Both the position numbers and the translations under genes were made by a program. DNA of 24,760 nucleotides from Pseudomonadota bacterium (lineage in GTDB: Bacteria > Desulfobacterota > Desulfovibrionia > Desulfovibrionales > Desulfovibrionaceae): the NCBI GenBank assembly GCA_023450535.1, contig JAEXGX010000146.1, positions 1-24,760 on the forward strand, in the 5' to 3' direction. The notes below the pieces were generated by a model. The model was given only the letters and a program-made list of their open reading frames with translations, was not told where the DNA came from and made no database searches. Positions 14,305 to 22,064 of the stretch are shown here, in pieces. The first letter of the stretch is position 1. Every line of letters starts with the position of its first letter.

Positions 14305-15324
14305 ATGTTCTTCAAGCCGCATCATGTTCTTGTTTTGGCCTGTGTGTTTTTTGGGCTGGCGCAGCCTGCGCTGGCGGAGCCGGTCACGCTGAAATTCGCC
14401 ACCCAGAACACGGAAAACGCCTGGACTACGGTCAATGGCATCAAACCCTGGATTGAGAAGATTCAGGCCGATTCCAGAGGCGGCCTTACTCTTGAATTTT
14501 ACGCCAACCAGACGCTGACCAGGGGCAATCAGGCCTGGCAGGCCGTGCGCAAGGGCATTGCCGATCTGTCCTGGGTGACCATGGGTTCGTATCCCGGCAT
14601 GAACCTGCTCATGGAGATCATCAACCAGCCCGGCATGGATTTCGCCACAGCCATGGAAGGCGTGGATCGGCTCTATGCCATTGCCGACAAGGTGCCTGCG
14701 GCCATGAAGCCGTTTTCCACCAACAAGGTTCTGGCCATGTATCCCGGCGATCCCGGCACCGGCGTGCTCGTATCCACCACGCCGATCAGGACGCTGGAAG
14801 ACCTGAAGGGCAAGAAGATCCGTTGCGCGGCCGGAGCCTACCTTGACATGCTCAAGGCTCTGGGCGCGTCCCCCGTGGTCATGCCCATGCCCGACTGTTA
14901 TATGGGGCTGCAGAAAGGGACCATTGACGGCGTACTCGGCGACATTGATTCCTATCTCTCCTTCCGTTTCTACGAAGTGGCCAAATACGCACTGCATAAT
15001 ATTCCCCGCGGCTGCACGCTTTTCCTCGTCGTCATGAACCAGAAGAAGTACGACAGCCTGCCCGCAGACGTGAAAAAGGCCATTGACGATAATTCCGGCA
15101 TAGCCGGTTCCCGCTGGCTGGCCGAACATTTTTCCTATAATCAGCGCGCGCTTTTACAGGACGCTTCCGCCAGAGGGGCCGAGGTCATCCGCCTCTCCGA
15201 CGAGGAAAAGGCCCGCTGGACCACGCTGCTCATCCCGCTCTGGGATGAATGGCTGGAAAAGGCATCGGACAAGGGCTTCAAGGAAGAGGCTCCCCTCGTA
15301 CTGCGCATGATGCATGGTAAGTAA
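14305..15324 (+). CDS. dctP: TRAP transporter solute-binding protein, DctP family
   Basis: A 339-residue periplasmic binding protein. Residues 1-24 form a Sec signal peptide with cleavage after QPALA. The mature chain starts EPVTLKFATQNT, and the segment LEDLKGKKIRCAAGAYLDML contains the family-conserved Arg that clamps a ligand carboxylate. LQKGTIDGVLGDIDSY is the typical second-lobe signature. AAGGAG lies 6 bp before the ATG. It follows the flavoprotein gene by 54 bp and precedes the two membrane subunits, completing a tripartite transporter. The bound compound is likely an organic acid. The name dctP is a family label and does not imply C4-dicarboxylate specificity. Confidence 0.9.
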   Translation: MFFKPHHVLVLACVFFGLAQPALAEPVTLKFATQNTENAWTTVNGIKPWIEKIQADSRGGLTLEFYANQTLTRGNQAWQAVRKGIADLSWVTMGSYPGMNLLMEIINQPGMDFATAMEGVDRLYAIADKVPAAMKPFSTNKVLAMYPGDPGTGVLVSTTPIRTLEDLKGKKIRCAAGAYLDMLKALGASPVVMPMPDCYMGLQKGTIDGVLGDIDSYLSFRFYEVAKYALHNIPRGCTLFLVVMNQKKYDSLPADVKKAIDDNSGIAGSRWLAEHFSYNQRALLQDASARGAEVIRLSDEEKARWTTLLIPLWDEWLEKASDKGFKEEAPLVLRMMHGK

Positions 15325-15331
15325 GATGCCT

Positions 15332-15366
15332 TCAGGGCGGAGCTTTGCTTGCGTCCTCCGCCCTGA
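15332..15366 (+). promoter_or_regulatory. Intercistronic hairpin between dctP and dctQ
   Basis: TCAGGGCGGAG (15332-15342) pairs exactly with CTCCGCCCTGA (15356-15366) across a 13-nt loop, 8 bp after the dctP stop codon. No T-run follows, so it is more likely an mRNA-stabilising or partial-attenuation element that keeps binding-protein mRNA in excess over the permease than a full terminator. Confidence 0.6.
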
Positions 15367-15431
15367 CTCCGGGCACAGGCTTTGCCCGCTTCGGGACATT
15401 CCTTTCCCGCTCTCAGCCGTAAAGGTGATGT

Positions 15432-15902
15432 ATGTACGCAAAGATTATGAATTTTCTTCTTACATTCATGCTGGCGGCAGCGTGTTCGGCATTGATGGCC
15501 ATGATGCTGCTGACCTCGGCGGACGTCGCCATGCGTTATCTTTTTAACAATCCTCTGGTGTGGGCCAATGAACTGACGGAAATATGCATGGGCATCATGG
15601 TTCCTGCGTCGGTGGCCTACTGCTCGTACAAGGGCGCTCATGTCAGCGTGGACCTGCTCTATATCCACCTTCCGAAAAAACTCCAAAAGATCGTCCATGT
15701 CTTTGCTGAAGGCGCTGTGGCCCTGTGTATGGGCGCGCTTGCCTGGAAAAGTTTTGACCTTGTCGACGAGCTTGTATCCATGAATACCATCACGCCTGAT
15801 CTGGGGCTTCCCATGTGGCCGGTCGGCGTGTTCTTTGTGTTCACCTTCGCTCTGACCGCCGTGATCACGCTTGGCAATACAGGGAAAGGAGATCGGAAAT
15901 GA
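15432..15902 (+). CDS. dctQ: TRAP transporter small permease subunit, DctQ family
   Basis: A 156-residue membrane protein with four hydrophobic helices at roughly residues 7-29, 46-66, 84-106 and 125-148. The conserved DctQ features are present: a first-loop VAMRYLFNNPLVWANELTE segment and a KGAHVSVDLL segment before the third helix. It pairs with DctM, whose start codon overlaps its stop (ATGA, 15899-15902), which implies translational coupling. The ribosome-binding site is only a modest AGGTG. It belongs to the same operon as dctP and the redox genes. Confidence 0.9.
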   Translation: MYAKIMNFLLTFMLAAACSALMAMMLLTSADVAMRYLFNNPLVWANELTEICMGIMVPASVAYCSYKGAHVSVDLLYIHLPKKLQKIVHVFAEGAVALCMGALAWKSFDLVDELVSMNTITPDLGLPMWPVGVFFVFTFALTAVITLGNTGKGDRK

Positions 15903-17200
15903 GCCCTCTGCTTATCGGATGCCTGGGCATTGTCTTTCTTCTGACCATCATCTTCCTTCGCGTGCCTATCGGCGTGGCCATGATCATTTCAGGCGTGGCC
16001 GGGTTCATGGCCATTTCCGGTACGGAAGCAGGGCTTGCCCTGCTGGGCAGTGTTCCGTACGAGACGTTCACCAATCCCGCATACGCAGTCGTGGCCTTGT
16101 TCGTGCTTATGGGCAACTTTGCCTTCAAGTCCGGCATCAGCGATGATCTTTTCTGGGCCGTGCGCAAATGGATGGGGTCGTTGCGCGGCGGCCTGGCTCT
16201 GGCCACGGTGGCGGCCTGCGGCGGTTTCGCCGCCATCTGCGGTTCCTCTGTAGCCTGCGCGGTGACCATGGGCGTGGTGGCTCTGCCGGAAATGATGAAG
16301 TCCCGCTACGCCAAGACGCTGGCTACCGGATGTATCGCGGCGGGCGGAACGCTCGGCATCCTCATCCCTCCGAGTACGGTGATGATCCTTTACGGCATCA
16401 TTACCGAACAATCCATAGGCAAACTCTTCATCGCGGGGATGCTCCCCGGCGTTATACAGATGCTCATGTACATGCTTGTGGTGCGGGTGTGGGTCAGAAA
16501 ATTTCCCGATGCTGGCCCGGCCGCCGGCTCATGCAGCATGGGGGAAAAATTCCGTTCCCTTTCCCGCGTGTGGAGCGTGCTCCTGCTCATGGGCATCGTG
16601 GTGGGCGGCCTCTACGCGGGCATTTTCTCCCCCAACGAGGCGGGCGGCGTGGGCGCGTTCGGCGCCTTTGTCATCGGGCTTGTGCTGTGCCGCAAGTGCA
16701 CGCGCCGGGAATTCATCAGGGAAAGCTTGCGCGATACCATCCGTACCCAGGGCATGTGCCTGACCATCATGCTGGGCGCCATGGTCTTCGGCTATTTTCT
16801 CACCGTGAGCCGCCTGCCTATGGAGCTTTCCGACGCCATTACCTCCGTTGTCAGCAGCCCCACGCTCATTCTTGTCAGTATCCTGCTCATCATGGTGCTT
16901 TTGGGTTGTTTCATGGATTCCATGGCCATAGTTCTTCTCACCGTGCCCATTTTCTTTCCGCTCATCCAGAGCGCAGGCATCGACCCCATCTGGTTCGGCA
17001 TTCTGGTGGTGCGCGTGACGGAAATGGGCCTGATCACACCTCCCGTGGGACTCAACCTCTATGTGATCCAGGGTGTTTCGGATGTTCCCATGAGTTCGGT
17101 GTTCAAGGGCGTAATCCCCTTTGTGGTCTGCGATGTCTTTCATGTTCTGTTGCTGCTCGTGTTCCCCATTCTGTCCCTTTGGCTACCCGGCATGATGTAG
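15899..17200 (+). CDS. dctM: TRAP transporter large permease subunit, DctM family
   Basis: A 433-residue, many-helix membrane protein of standard DctM length, forming the ion-coupled transport channel. Conserved loops are visible: GFAAICGSSVACAVTMG, then AAGGTLGILIPPSTVMILYG near the middle, and GCFMDSMAIVLLTVPIFFP with TEMGLITPPVGLNLYVIQG near the end. The ATG at 15899 overlaps the dctQ stop and has AAGGAG 7 bp upstream. It is the last gene of the sigma-54-associated operon. Confidence 0.95.
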   Translation: MSPLLIGCLGIVFLLTIIFLRVPIGVAMIISGVAGFMAISGTEAGLALLGSVPYETFTNPAYAVVALFVLMGNFAFKSGISDDLFWAVRKWMGSLRGGLALATVAACGGFAAICGSSVACAVTMGVVALPEMMKSRYAKTLATGCIAAGGTLGILIPPSTVMILYGIITEQSIGKLFIAGMLPGVIQMLMYMLVVRVWVRKFPDAGPAAGSCSMGEKFRSLSRVWSVLLLMGIVVGGLYAGIFSPNEAGGVGAFGAFVIGLVLCRKCTRREFIRESLRDTIRTQGMCLTIMLGAMVFGYFLTVSRLPMELSDAITSVVSSPTLILVSILLIMVLLGCFMDSMAIVLLTVPIFFPLIQSAGIDPIWFGILVVRVTEMGLITPPVGLNLYVIQGVSDVPMSSVFKGVIPFVVCDVFHVLLLLVFPILSLWLPGMM

Positions 17201-17220
17201 GCGCGGGTCTGATAGAGGGA

Positions 17221-17268
17221 ATAAAAAGCGGCCCCCCCGGATTGTCAGTTACTCGGAGGGGCCGCTCA
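17221..17268 (-). terminator. Intrinsic terminator of the minus-strand EPSPS-like/small protein/YkgJ operon
   Basis: On the minus strand AGCGGCCCC...GGGGCCGCT forms a GC-rich stem (arms 17258-17266 and 17227-17235, with CCG/CGG pairs inside), followed by TTTTTAT. It lies between convergent dctM and the cysteine-cluster gene and may also end the + strand operon. Confidence 0.8.
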
Positions 17269-17290
17269 GGCTGTTGTTAAGGTTTCTTCG

Positions 17291-18019
17291 CTATGACTCT
17301 TTTATTTCTTCACGCACGTTGCGGCTGGTCTGCACCAGGGCGATACCGCCGTCTGGCTGGACGCGGGCGTCGAGGCCGTACATGATCACGGTGCGCAACA
17401 GCGGGCGGCCCAGGAGAAAGTCCAGTTCCTCGGGCAGGGCGGCCTTTTTTTCCACGATAAGATCGCGGAAGGCGCGGTCGTACTCCACGATTTCCAGAAA
17501 TGCCCGCCGGGCATCGGCGTCGTCCGCAATGCGGGGGGCAAGCTCGGTCAGTGCGTCATAGCCGCAGCGTTCGCCGTGGGCATCCATGAGTTCGTCCCAC
17601 CAGGCCGGAGCCTTGAGCAGGGCGCGCAGGGCCTTGCGGTCAAGGCTGTCTTTTCCGGAAAGAGCCAGTAAGGCTTCCGGCGCTTCGCAATAGAACGCGC
17701 GGCATTCGATGGGTTGTTTCCCGTGAATGAAGCACAGGTTCTTTTCCGTCAGGAAGCGGCAGGTCCAGTCGTCCGGGCGGGACCCGAAGGGAGCCGCTAT
17801 TTTGACCAGTTCTCCGGGCAGCGGCACAATGCGGTTCAGATGGTCGTCCCGCACCAGTTCCCCCGCGCGGAAGGCGCAGAGATCCCGCGCCCGCAGGACG
17901 CCCTCTTCGATCAGCCCGGCGTCCGGGCTGTGCAGAGCGGGGCCGCCCTTGCGGCAGCAGACGCCGCAGCATTTGCATTCGGCTTTCTTGTGGTTTTGGG
18001 CATTCACCAGGTCGGCCAT
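17291..18019 (-). CDS. YkgJ-family cysteine-cluster protein (CxxxCxxCC type)
   Basis: A 242-residue cytoplasmic protein. The N-terminus carries C15-x-CC-x2-CC (15-22), and later Cys residues occur in DLCAF, DDWTCRF, KNLCFIHG and IECRAFYC, the pattern of the YkgJ/UPF0153 family thought to chelate zinc or an Fe-S cluster. The C-terminal half is helical and without a recognisable motif. It starts 10 bp after the small helical protein gene and is the last gene before the terminator at 17221-17268. The biochemical role of the family is not established. Confidence 0.85.
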   Translation of the reverse strand: MADLVNAQNHKKAECKCCGVCCRKGGPALHSPDAGLIEEGVLRARDLCAFRAGELVRDDHLNRIVPLPGELVKIAAPFGSRPDDWTCRFLTEKNLCFIHGKQPIECRAFYCEAPEALLALSGKDSLDRKALRALLKAPAWWDELMDAHGERCGYDALTELAPRIADDADARRAFLEIVEYDRAFRDLIVEKKAALPEELDFLLGRPLLRTVIMYGLDARVQPDGGIALVQTSRNVREEIKES

Positions 18020-18029
18020 TATTACCTCG

Positions 18030-18323
18030 TTATATACCGGCTTCCAGCCGCAGGCGGCGCATGCGCACGCGGCGGAATTCCTTGTGGGTTTCCAGCATGT
18101 TCTTCTGCTGGTGCAGTTCGTGGATCTCGGCGGGGAAGAAAATGCCCTTTGCCGGGTCCTCTTTGCTCATGAGATCGCGGATCATGTCGTCACAGCGCTT
18201 TTGCGCCGTTTCAATGAGTGCGGTTTCGGCTTCCAGCTCAGTCATCGTCTCCGGAAGGGAGTTCCGGAGGAAGTTCTCCATAGACGCCTTGAGCGATAAT
18301 ACGTCTTCTTGCGGGCTTGGCAT
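18030..18323 (-). CDS. Small helical hypothetical protein, overlapping the upstream gene
   Basis: A 97-residue, charged, mostly alpha-helical protein (LEAETALIETAQKRCDDMIR and a basic C-terminus RRVRMRRLRLEAG). I do not recognise the family. ATG 18323 has GGAG 7 bp upstream. That start lies inside the preceding gene, giving an 86-bp overlap in another frame. An internal ATG at 18281 would reduce the overlap to 44 bp and has AAGG upstream. The position between the large EPSPS-like gene and the YkgJ-type gene, 10 bp before the latter, supports a real translated gene in the same operon. Confidence 0.6.
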   Translation of the reverse strand: MPSPQEDVLSLKASMENFLRNSLPETMTELEAETALIETAQKRCDDMIRDLMSKEDPAKGIFFPAEIHELHQQKNMLETHKEFRRVRMRRLRLEAGI

Positions 18324-20301
18324 CAATGATCTCCGGCGCGGCTTTGCGCTTGAAGTCAGGGGTGGGCAGGCTGTTGTAGAAGTTCCAGAAGGTGGGCAAC
18401 AGGTCGGTGAGCACGCCGGGGTTGGCCAGATGGATATGCGGCTTCAGATAGGCCGCCAGAGACAACGCCATGGCCCAGGGGGCAGAGGGGCTGATCCAAC
18501 TGGCGTTCGGGGTATCGGCTTCGCCGTTGTCCGGCAGGGGAAGAACGCGGGTTTCCCCGTTTTCATTGCTGGTAGTGAACCCGAGGCGGGCGAGGAAGCC
18601 GGAGCACAGCGATTCCGCATTGGGGCTCAGGGTTTCCAGTTCGGCCAGAGGCAGCAGTGCCTCCTTGCCGCCGCGCGCGGCCAGAGCCGAGAGAGCAACG
18701 CTCAGGGGCAGAAGATCCGGGAAACGTTTGGCCGTTGCGAGCAGCATGGCCGGAGACGGCGCCGTCATGGCCCCTTCACGCGTACTGTGCAGAGTATCGG
18801 CCTCGCACTGGAGAGAAAGCCCGCATTCCTTCAGGAGGTTCAGAGCCTGATCGGCAAAGGGAGAGGAAGGCCAGCGTCCGGCCAGACGGGCTTCGCCTCC
18901 GGCAAAGGCCGGGAAGGCCAGAATATGCGCCGCGACAAGGGCGTCGACGGGCAGGGAATATTCCTCGGGCAGGCGGGTTTGCGCGCCTTCGGCGGGGCTG
19001 ATGACCACCGCGCCGGGTTTGCGTTCCACGCGCACCAGATCGCCGCAGCTTTCCAGCAGGGCAATGGCCTGTTCCACTGCGGCGGGCGCGTGCTGTTCCG
19101 CCGTGACGGGCAGGATGAGGCGGGCGCGGCTTTCCCAGAAGGGCAAGGCCAGCGTCAGAGCTGCTGCAAAGCGCGGGGAAAGCCCGGAAGGCAAGGTGAT
19201 TTCGGATGGCAGAATGCCGGAGCACTCCAGACGGATGGGCAGGCCGTCCTGTGCGGGAATGACGTTGGTCAGGCGCGCGCCCAGTGAGGGCAGGAAGCGG
19301 CGCAGGCCGGAAAGATCGATAAAGCGCAGCGTCTCGCCTCCGGTAATCTTGAGCCGGGCAGGCATGCCCAGACAAAACGCGATGACGAGCCAGAGGTTGA
19401 AGGCGTCGTCGCCCACATGGATGATCTTGTCCAGATTGCGGATCAGCCCTTTGCCGCCCCGGCTGAGGACGGAACCGTCTTCTTCCCACCACAGTTGGCC
19501 GCCGAGCTGGTTCAGCGCCTTGACGCCGTCGATGAGGCCGTCGCTGAGAGCCAGGCCGCGCACGGCGGTTGTCTTGCCGGAAGCAGTGGCAAGGGCCAGC
19601 ACCATGCGGGCCGTCATACTGTCGGTGGGAGCGGACAGGTTGATTTCCACGGGTTTGAGCTGGGGAGCGAGGTTAAAGTAGCCCTGTTCTTCCTCCGCGC
19701 GGGAAAGCGGTTCCACCGCCTGAACTAATTGGAAAAGATCGCGGGCCAGGCGGCTGTCGCGCCCGATGCGGGCGGCCTTTTCTTCCCAGGAAGTGCGCAG
19801 GGCCTTCTCTACCGCCGGGTCAAGACGGCCGGCCGTGCGCTGCTTGGCCACCATGCGCGCGCGGCGCATCACCATGCGCAGTAATTCTTCATCCAGCTCC
19901 ATGATGGCTTCAAGATCGCGATTGCGGGGGCCGGAACTTTCCTTGCGGAAGGGGCGGGGCGCGTCGTCGCGGCGCGGGGCGCGGTCAAAACTGCGGCGGC
20001 CCTGATCTCGGTTGTCTGAACGGGCTTCAGGGCGTCCATCCGGACGGCGTTCGCGCCGCTCCGGGCGGCCGTCCTGACGATGTTCGGGCCGCCGCTCGCC
20101 ACGCGCGTCTCCGCGAGCATCACTGCGTCCGTTTCTGTCGCCGGGCTTGTCTTTTCGCCATTCACTGCGCCGTTCGTCACGGTTTCCATCCCGGTTGCCG
20201 TCCCGCCCGTTGCCGCGATCATCGCGTCGAAATCCCTGCCCGCCCGCGCGCGGGGCGCGCCCGTCCTTGGAAAAACCGTCTCTACCGCCCCTATTTTCCA
20301 T
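18238..20301 (-). CDS. Arg/Gly/Asp-rich tail + chorismate-mutase-like helix + degenerate EPSP-synthase-fold protein
   Basis: A 687-residue protein. Residues 1-127 are a low-complexity, probably disordered stretch dominated by R, D and G. Residues about 129-200 (MELDEELLRMVMRRARMVAKQR) resemble the first helix of AroQ-type chorismate mutase. From about 215 to 640 the pattern follows the two-domain EPSP synthase (AroA) fold. The catalytic signatures are changed: the PGSKSxxNR region is APTDSMTAR (224-232), with Asp where the catalytic Lys should be; the NxGT motif reads GDDAFN; the LRxKETDR region reads LETLSPN. It is therefore probably not a working EPSP synthase. The tail suggests nucleic-acid or protein binding. 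Start ATG 20301. It heads a three-gene minus-strand operon. The function is unknown. Confidence 0.65.
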   Translation of the reverse strand: MENRGGRDGFSKDGRAPRAGGQGFRRDDRGNGRDGNRDGNRDERRSEWRKDKPGDRNGRSDARGDARGERRPEHRQDGRPERRERRPDGRPEARSDNRDQGRRSFDRAPRRDDAPRPFRKESSGPRNRDLEAIMELDEELLRMVMRRARMVAKQRTAGRLDPAVEKALRTSWEEKAARIGRDSRLARDLFQLVQAVEPLSRAEEEQGYFNLAPQLKPVEINLSAPTDSMTARMVLALATASGKTTAVRGLALSDGLIDGVKALNQLGGQLWWEEDGSVLSRGGKGLIRNLDKIIHVGDDAFNLWLVIAFCLGMPARLKITGGETLRFIDLSGLRRFLPSLGARLTNVIPAQDGLPIRLECSGILPSEITLPSGLSPRFAAALTLALPFWESRARLILPVTAEQHAPAAVEQAIALLESCGDLVRVERKPGAVVISPAEGAQTRLPEEYSLPVDALVAAHILAFPAFAGGEARLAGRWPSSPFADQALNLLKECGLSLQCEADTLHSTREGAMTAPSPAMLLATAKRFPDLLPLSVALSALAARGGKEALLPLAELETLSPNAESLCSGFLARLGFTTSNENGETRVLPLPDNGEADTPNASWISPSAPWAMALSLAAYLKPHIHLANPGVLTDLLPTFWNFYNSLPTPDFKRKAAPEIIDAKPARRRIIAQGVYGELPPELPSGDDD

Positions 20302-20338
20302 GTCAATCTCGCTCTTGCTTGGATGTTTGCCCGATCTC

Positions 20339-20364
20339 AGAGCAATTCACCATTGAAATTGTGT
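20339..20364 (+). repeat. AGAGCA-type dispersed hairpin repeat, copy 2
   Basis: AGAGCAATTCACCATTGAAA begins the element; CAATTCA pairs with TGAAATTG with one bulge. It lies 38 bp upstream of the EPSPS-like gene, in the 229-bp gap after htrA. Confidence 0.5.
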
Positions 20365-20428
20365 ATGCCGGGACACGATGTTCAGGCCCGCAGGCTTCGC
20401 GGTGGAGTCTTGCCCTGATCGGCTTCAT

Positions 20429-20453
20429 GAGCACTTTCGTTTTGAACTTGCTC
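20429..20453 (+). repeat. AGAGCA-type dispersed hairpin repeat, copy 3
   Basis: GAGCA-N14-TTGCTC has the same layout (GAGCA, TTTC, TTTGA, TTGCTC) as 5483-5508. A minus-strand frame through this gap (20303-20527) is not called as a gene because it is made of repeat sequence. Confidence 0.4.
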
Positions 20454-20530
20454 CAGCCCGCGTAGCAAAGGTTTACGGCATAATCGAGCCAAACATGATA
20501 CCCGCCTTTCCCCCGGCCCGCAAGCATGAA

Positions 20531-21871
20531 TTATAATGCCATACGTGCCTGAAGCACGCGCCGATCACGCACGATCTGCACATGGATCTGGCGGCTCAGG
20601 TAATTACGGCGGAAGGCGTCGAGGTAGTCGTCCGTGGACCTGATACTCTGCCCGCCCATCGCGATGAGGATATCGCCGGTGCGCAGGCCGAGCCGCTCGG
20701 CAGGTGAGGACGCCTTGACCGAAGCGATATACAGGCCGCCCATGCCCCGCAGTTCAGCGGGCTTGCCGGGCACGACGCCCCAGCGCCGTTCGGCCAGGCG
20801 ATCCGCTTCTTTATCGGAAAAAGGCAAGGTTTTCAGGGTAAACGCCATGGTTTTGCCCCGGCGCGCCACTTCCGCCCGGATGCTTTCTCCGGGCTGGCGG
20901 TTACGCAGCAAAGAGAGATACGCCGCGCGGTCCGTGACTGGCTGTCCGTTCAGGGTCAGGACAACGTCACCGGGGGTCAGTGCGCTCTTGACCGGACACT
21001 CCGTCACCAGCAACCCTTCGGGCCGGGGCAGGCCAAGCGCACGTGCGGTGCGCGGGTCCATATCCTGCCCGAGAATACCAAGCCAGGAGGGAGTGACATG
21101 CCCCTGTTCAAGGATGGCGTCCACCACGGCCCGGGCCTTGTTTACCGGAATGGCGAAGCCTATGCCTTCTCCTCGCGCGTCAATGGCTGTATTGATGCCA
21201 ATGAGCTCCCCGAGGATGTTGAGAAGAGGGCCGCCGCTGTTGCCCGGGTTGATTGCCGCGTCGGTTTGGATCAGGTCGGTGATGATGCCTTCATCGGACT
21301 TGATACTGCGATCCAGCGCGGAAATGACGCCGGTGGTTACGGTATGCGAGAAGCCGAAGGGGTTGCCGATGGCAATGACGCTTTCGCCGGGCATGAGATC
21401 CGAAGAGTCGCCCATGCGCACGGAGGGCAGGTTTTTGGCGCTTTTGAGCCGCAACACCGCGAGGTCGAAATCTGGTTCCGCGCCTACAACATCGGCGTCG
21501 AAGGTCCTGCCGTCGAGCAGGCGCACGCTGATGGCGTTCGCGCCGTTGACTACATGGGCATTGGTGAGCACAAGTGCCTTTTTTCCGTCGATGATCACGC
21601 CGGAGCCGATGCTTTCGGACTGGTACTCGCGTTCGGGCAGGCCAAAGAAGTAGTCAAAGGGGGAGGCCGCGCGGCGCTGGTGCAGGGTGGAGGTGATGTT
21701 GACCACGGCGGGGGCCACGGCGCTGACGGCCCGGACCGTGGGGGTCATGCGCTGCTCTTTGGAGGAGGGCGCGGCGGAGGCCGGGATAGGTGCGGAGAGA
21801 GGGCCGCAGATCAGGCTCAGGCCGAGGAGCGCGGCAAAAAGGATATTAAGGGGAGTACGGAAAGAGGTCAT
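20531..21871 (-). CDS. Periplasmic serine protease of the HtrA/Deg family
   Basis: A 446-residue secreted protease/chaperone that degrades misfolded envelope proteins. Residues 1 to about 34 form a signal peptide (TSFRTPLNILFAALLGLSL, cleavage near PASA). The trypsin-like domain has the full triad: His106 in TNAHVV, Asp136 in DFDLAVL and Ser212 in GNSGGPL. Two C-terminal PDZ domains follow; the second includes SPAERLGLRTGDILIAMGG. ATG 21871 is preferred over an in-frame ATG at 21904 because GGAGG lies 7 bp upstream and the signal peptide starts there. It is preceded by a long hairpin element (21906-22057). No clear terminator was seen after it. Confidence 0.93.
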   Translation of the reverse strand: MTSFRTPLNILFAALLGLSLICGPLSAPIPASAAPSSKEQRMTPTVRAVSAVAPAVVNITSTLHQRRAASPFDYFFGLPEREYQSESIGSGVIIDGKKALVLTNAHVVNGANAISVRLLDGRTFDADVVGAEPDFDLAVLRLKSAKNLPSVRMGDSSDLMPGESVIAIGNPFGFSHTVTTGVISALDRSIKSDEGIITDLIQTDAAINPGNSGGPLLNILGELIGINTAIDARGEGIGFAIPVNKARAVVDAILEQGHVTPSWLGILGQDMDPRTARALGLPRPEGLLVTECPVKSALTPGDVVLTLNGQPVTDRAAYLSLLRNRQPGESIRAEVARRGKTMAFTLKTLPFSDKEADRLAERRWGVVPGKPAELRGMGGLYIASVKASSPAERLGLRTGDILIAMGGQSIRSTDDYLDAFRRNYLSRQIHVQIVRDRRVLQARMAL

Positions 21872-21905
21872 AAGGGTGCCTCCGGGAAAGATGGGGTGGA
21901 GCATT

Positions 21906-22057
21906 GTTGGAAAATGTACGCGTGAACAGCCGGATCGTCCATGACTGCGTCAAATGCTTCGGTTCGCTTGTCCGCCGCCGCAAGGCGCGCGGACGTGCGC
22001 GAACAGCATTTTCCTTGTCCTGAACGCTCCGGCTTATTCATCGCTACATTTTCCAAC
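21906..22057 (+). repeat. 152-bp nested imperfect palindrome; candidate structured RNA or repeat element
   Basis: The outer arms GTTGGAAAATGTA (21906-21918) and TACATTTTCCAAC (22045-22057) are perfect complements. Moving inward, GCCGGA pairs with TCCGGC (21929-21934/22028-22033), AAATGC with GCATTT (21952-21957/22006-22011), TTCGC with GCGAA (21963-21967/21999-22003), GTCCGC with GCGGAC (21970-21975/21989-21994), and GCC-GCAA-GGC (21977-21986) closes the apex. On the + strand the apical loop is a GNRA tetraloop. Confidence 0.65.
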
Positions 22058-22064
22058 TGTTCCC

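Noticed and set aside
19860..20301. Short repetitive DNA in the Arg/Asp/Gly-rich coding stretch as a CRISPR-like or tandem repeat array
   Set aside because: Repeats are irregular and explained by low-complexity coding; no constant repeat and spacer lengths.
20303..20527. Small minus-strand frame between htrA and the EPSPS-like gene
   Set aside because: Contains two copies of the dispersed AGAGCA repeat; no domain and no clear start signal.
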